Source of the DNA: Yersinia ruckeri ATCC 29473
Lineage (GTDB): Bacteria; Pseudomonadota; Gammaproteobacteria; Enterobacterales; Enterobacteriaceae
Length of the DNA stretch: 64,000 nucleotides
Direction: 5' to 3'
Assembly (NCBI RefSeq): GCF_000754815.1
Contig: NZ_KN150747.1
Location: forward strand, 899,908-963,907
The position numbers and the translations under genes are program-made. Each line of letters starts with the position of its first letter. The stretch's first letter is position 1. The notes beneath the pieces are model-generated. The model had not been told where the DNA came from. It was given only the letters and a program-made list of their open reading frames with translations, and did not search any database. Positions 62,200-64,000 of this stretch are shown piece by piece.

Positions 62200-62625
62200 A
62201 TGGCGATGCACATGAATGAAAACCCGGATGAAAGTGGCGAACTGCATGACATCAACGTAACACCTTTTATTGATGTCATGCTGGTGTTGCTGATTATCTT
62301 CATGGTGGCCGCGCCGCTGGCAACCGTGGATATCAAAGTGGATTTGCCCGCCTCTTCCGCCGCGCCACAGCCACGGCCAGAAAAACCGGTATTTCTGTCG
62401 GTTAAAGCAGATCACCAACTGTTTGTTGGCGATCTGCCTGTAGATCGTCAAAGTCTGTCTACAGCATTGGATCAACTAACGCAGTCCAATAAAGAAACCA
62501 CCATCTTCTTCCAGGCGGATAAGAGCGTGGATTATGAGACGTTGATGAGCGTAATGGATTCACTACGAAAATCAGGTTATCTCAAAGTCGGATTAGTCGG
62601 TATGGAAGCGGTTAGCGCACAATAA
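62200..62625 (+). CDS. exbD: TonB-system protein ExbD
   Basis: 141 residues. Short cytoplasmic N-terminus, one membrane helix with the proton-relay Asp (VTPFIDVMLVLLIIFMVAAP), then a periplasmic domain (DIKVDLPAS, PVFLSVKADHQLFVGDLPVD). Partner of ExbB, three nucleotides downstream of its stop; translated from ATG with a further in-frame Met at codon 3. No separate regulation visible. Confidence 0.96.
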   Translation: MAMHMNENPDESGELHDINVTPFIDVMLVLLIIFMVAAPLATVDIKVDLPASSAAPQPRPEKPVFLSVKADHQLFVGDLPVDRQSLSTALDQLTQSNKETTIFFQADKSVDYETLMSVMDSLRKSGYLKVGLVGMEAVSAQ

Positions 62626-62633
62626 TAACCTCG

Positions 62634-62664
62634 CTGGCGCGACAAAATACAATTGCCGCGCCAG
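62634..62664. terminator. Bidirectional hairpin after exbD
   Basis: CTGGCGCG, 15-nt loop, CGCGCCAG: perfect 8-bp stem between convergent genes. T-run weak (TCATCCCTT). Confidence 0.65.
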
Positions 62665-62675
62665 TCATCCCTTCA

Positions 62676-64000
62676 TCAGTTAACCGGTGTATTCGTACCG
62701 ACTTTATCACTCACCAGCGCACTGCGTATGCTATCTTCCAACTCTTTGGTATTCATCGCCAAATAGAAATTCTCCGTATCGACACAATCCTCTGCCCAAT
62801 TAATGTAATGATTTGCAGACGGGTTATATCCAATACCAATAAAAACTATTCTTCCTACGGTTTCCCTTATTTTTTTGCACATACCGTGTTGCACTAGCTG
62901 CCGGGAAATATCGACGTTAACTCTAACTTCCTTCGCGGAGGTGATGGTTTTATCATGAACTACTGCGGTTGTTGGGTAATCGTGACCATCGGATAGAATG
63001 ATCATTAACTTGTTATGGTTAACGCCATCCATTAATAAATCTGCTCCTTGCATTATTCCAGAACTGACGAGTGTAGAGCCTCCCTCATTCATTGTTTTTA
63101 TCACATTTAGATCATCAATATCTTTAGCCAAAGATATTGGATAAGCATTTGATGAATATAAGCATAACTCATCGTGAACATGATCTAACGGAATAACTAT
63201 CTTTTCATTGTTTGTGCCTATATTCTCTATGGTTGCCAAATAATCAATGTTTTCAGTGATCGCTATCATATATTTTTCTTGATGAGCTTCTGTGTTTCTT
63301 TCTATCTCATTTGACGGGATAGGATATATTTTATTTTTCTCTTTTGGCATAAAATGAAGACTGCACTTCTTATTATCAGCAGATTTTGTTCCCCATGAGA
63401 ACGGTGAAAATGAAATAGTACTATCTTTATTAGCAGTATAAATGTCATCGGCAATCTTAAAAAAAATCCTTTTTAATTCATCCAATTTACTCAAAACTTC
63501 CGGATCATCTGGATTATGAAAATCACCTTCCATTGAACCAGAGAAATCAGTGACAAAGACAACATCCATTGCCGGAACATCTTTTATTGCCGCTGCACTG
63601 CCACCAATAATAAAATTATCGTGATCTATTAATAATGATGTAAAAGGAAATAGTGTAGGTTGCTCTATATTTGCATCTATATGGTATTGACTTAATTGTG
63701 TGTGATAAAGGCGGTCTGGATTTTGCTGATAATTAACTGTTATATTATTATATTGTGTTAATTGATGACGATGCCCAAGATAAAAGTTAATATATGCAGA
63801 GATTAATTCGTTATTCCTTGTGTCATTTTTAGCATTATTTTCTGCCGTTAATGCTAATGCACCTTGTTCTAGAGCGTCAGAAAGCTTTATTTTATTATTT
63901 ATTAGTTGAGTGAAATCAAATAATAGCATAATAATCGCGATAAAAAACGGGAGTGAAATAAAAAATGGAATGATTATCCCGCCTTTTTTATTTTCCAAAA
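62676..64000 (-). CDS. TadG-like pilus assembly protein with von Willebrand factor A domain (5' end outside window)
   Basis: At least 440 residues. The N-terminal membrane helix (IIIPFFISLPFFIAIIMLLF) after NKKGG is the TadE/TadG-type anchor. A central VWA domain has the MIDAS motif DFSGSMEGD and later SDGHDYPTT. The C-terminal part ends near ELEDSIRSALV. The formal TTG at 63998 is unlikely to be the true start; the frame probably continues beyond 64000. Such proteins belong to tad/Flp pilus operons; no other tad gene is in the window. AT-rich compared with metC-exbBD. Confidence 0.75.
   Translation of the reverse strand, partial: LENKKGGIIIPFFISLPFFIAIIMLLFDFTQLINNKIKLSDALEQGALALTAENNAKNDTRNNELISAYINFYLGHRHQLTQYNNITVNYQQNPDRLYHTQLSQYHIDANIEQPTLFPFTSLLIDHDNFIIGGSAAAIKDVPAMDVVFVTDFSGSMEGDFHNPDDPEVLSKLDELKRIFFKIADDIYTANKDSTISFSPFSWGTKSADNKKCSLHFMPKEKNKIYPIPSNEIERNTEAHQEKYMIAITENIDYLATIENIGTNNEKIVIPLDHVHDELCLYSSNAYPISLAKDIDDLNVIKTMNEGGSTLVSSGIMQGADLLMDGVNHNKLMIILSDGHDYPTTAVVHDKTITSAKEVRVNVDISRQLVQHGMCKKIRETVGRIVFIGIGYNPSANHYINWAEDCVDTENFYLAMNTKELEDSIRSALVSDKVGTNTPVN

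Overview
The window is a chromosomal segment of an enterobacterium. The gene content and order of the right-hand 47 kb (rpsU-dnaG-rpoD, tsaD, plsY, folB, uppP, cca, ygiM, ygiF, glnE, hldE, ubiK, ribB, ygiD, ygiC-ygiB, tolC, nudF-yqiB-cpdA-yqiA-parE, parC, plsC, ftsP, ygiQ, dkgA, yqhD/yqhC, yghB, metC, exbBD) match Enterobacterales. The protein sequences and the extra genes (an FAD oxidoreductase/SDR/NTF2-like operon, LysR-mdaB between parE and parC, a Tad-like gene at the right edge) point to Yersinia or a close relative. That genus call is inference from memory, not a database result.

Region 1 (1-6863) is an array of orphan contact-dependent growth inhibition modules. Three near-identical CdiA pre-toxin segments end in a VENN motif and are followed by three unrelated C-terminal toxin domains, each with its own immunity gene and terminator. 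All three toxin fragments lack the 5' part of cdiA. Module B has a one-base frameshift. Module C has an in-frame stop just before a colicin E3-like RNase domain. All three immunity genes are intact. The spacers between modules carry fragments of SymE-like genes on the opposite strand, and one spacer is a chimera.

Region 2 (6864-14360) is a mobile, AT-rich island. An AT-rich gtr-type membrane glycosylation cluster (polyprenol-phosphate glycosyltransferase, methyltransferase, GtrA-like flippase, large membrane glycosyltransferase) is bracketed by decayed IS3-family elements. The right-hand IS has cut off an FAD oxidoreductase gene after about 194 codons. What remains of that operon is SDR, an NTF2-like protein and an internally deleted MerR regulator (14356-16330).

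Region 3 (16400-64000) is core genome: a CAU tRNA-Ile, the macromolecular synthesis operon, tsaD, lipid, folate, cell-wall and tRNA-repair genes, glnE-hldE, an FMN riboswitch with ribB, ygiD/ygiC/ygiB, tolC, and the nudF-to-parE operon. Then come parC, plsC, ftsP, ygiQ, the dkgA and yqhD reductases with their AraC regulator, yghB, metC and a Fur-box-preceded exbBD. The left part of a TadG-like von Willebrand factor A protein runs off the right edge. Within the core, cpdA (cAMP phosphodiesterase) has a one-base deletion that removes the first metal-binding motif from its main frame, and a 122-bp tandem repeat starts at the end of tsaD.
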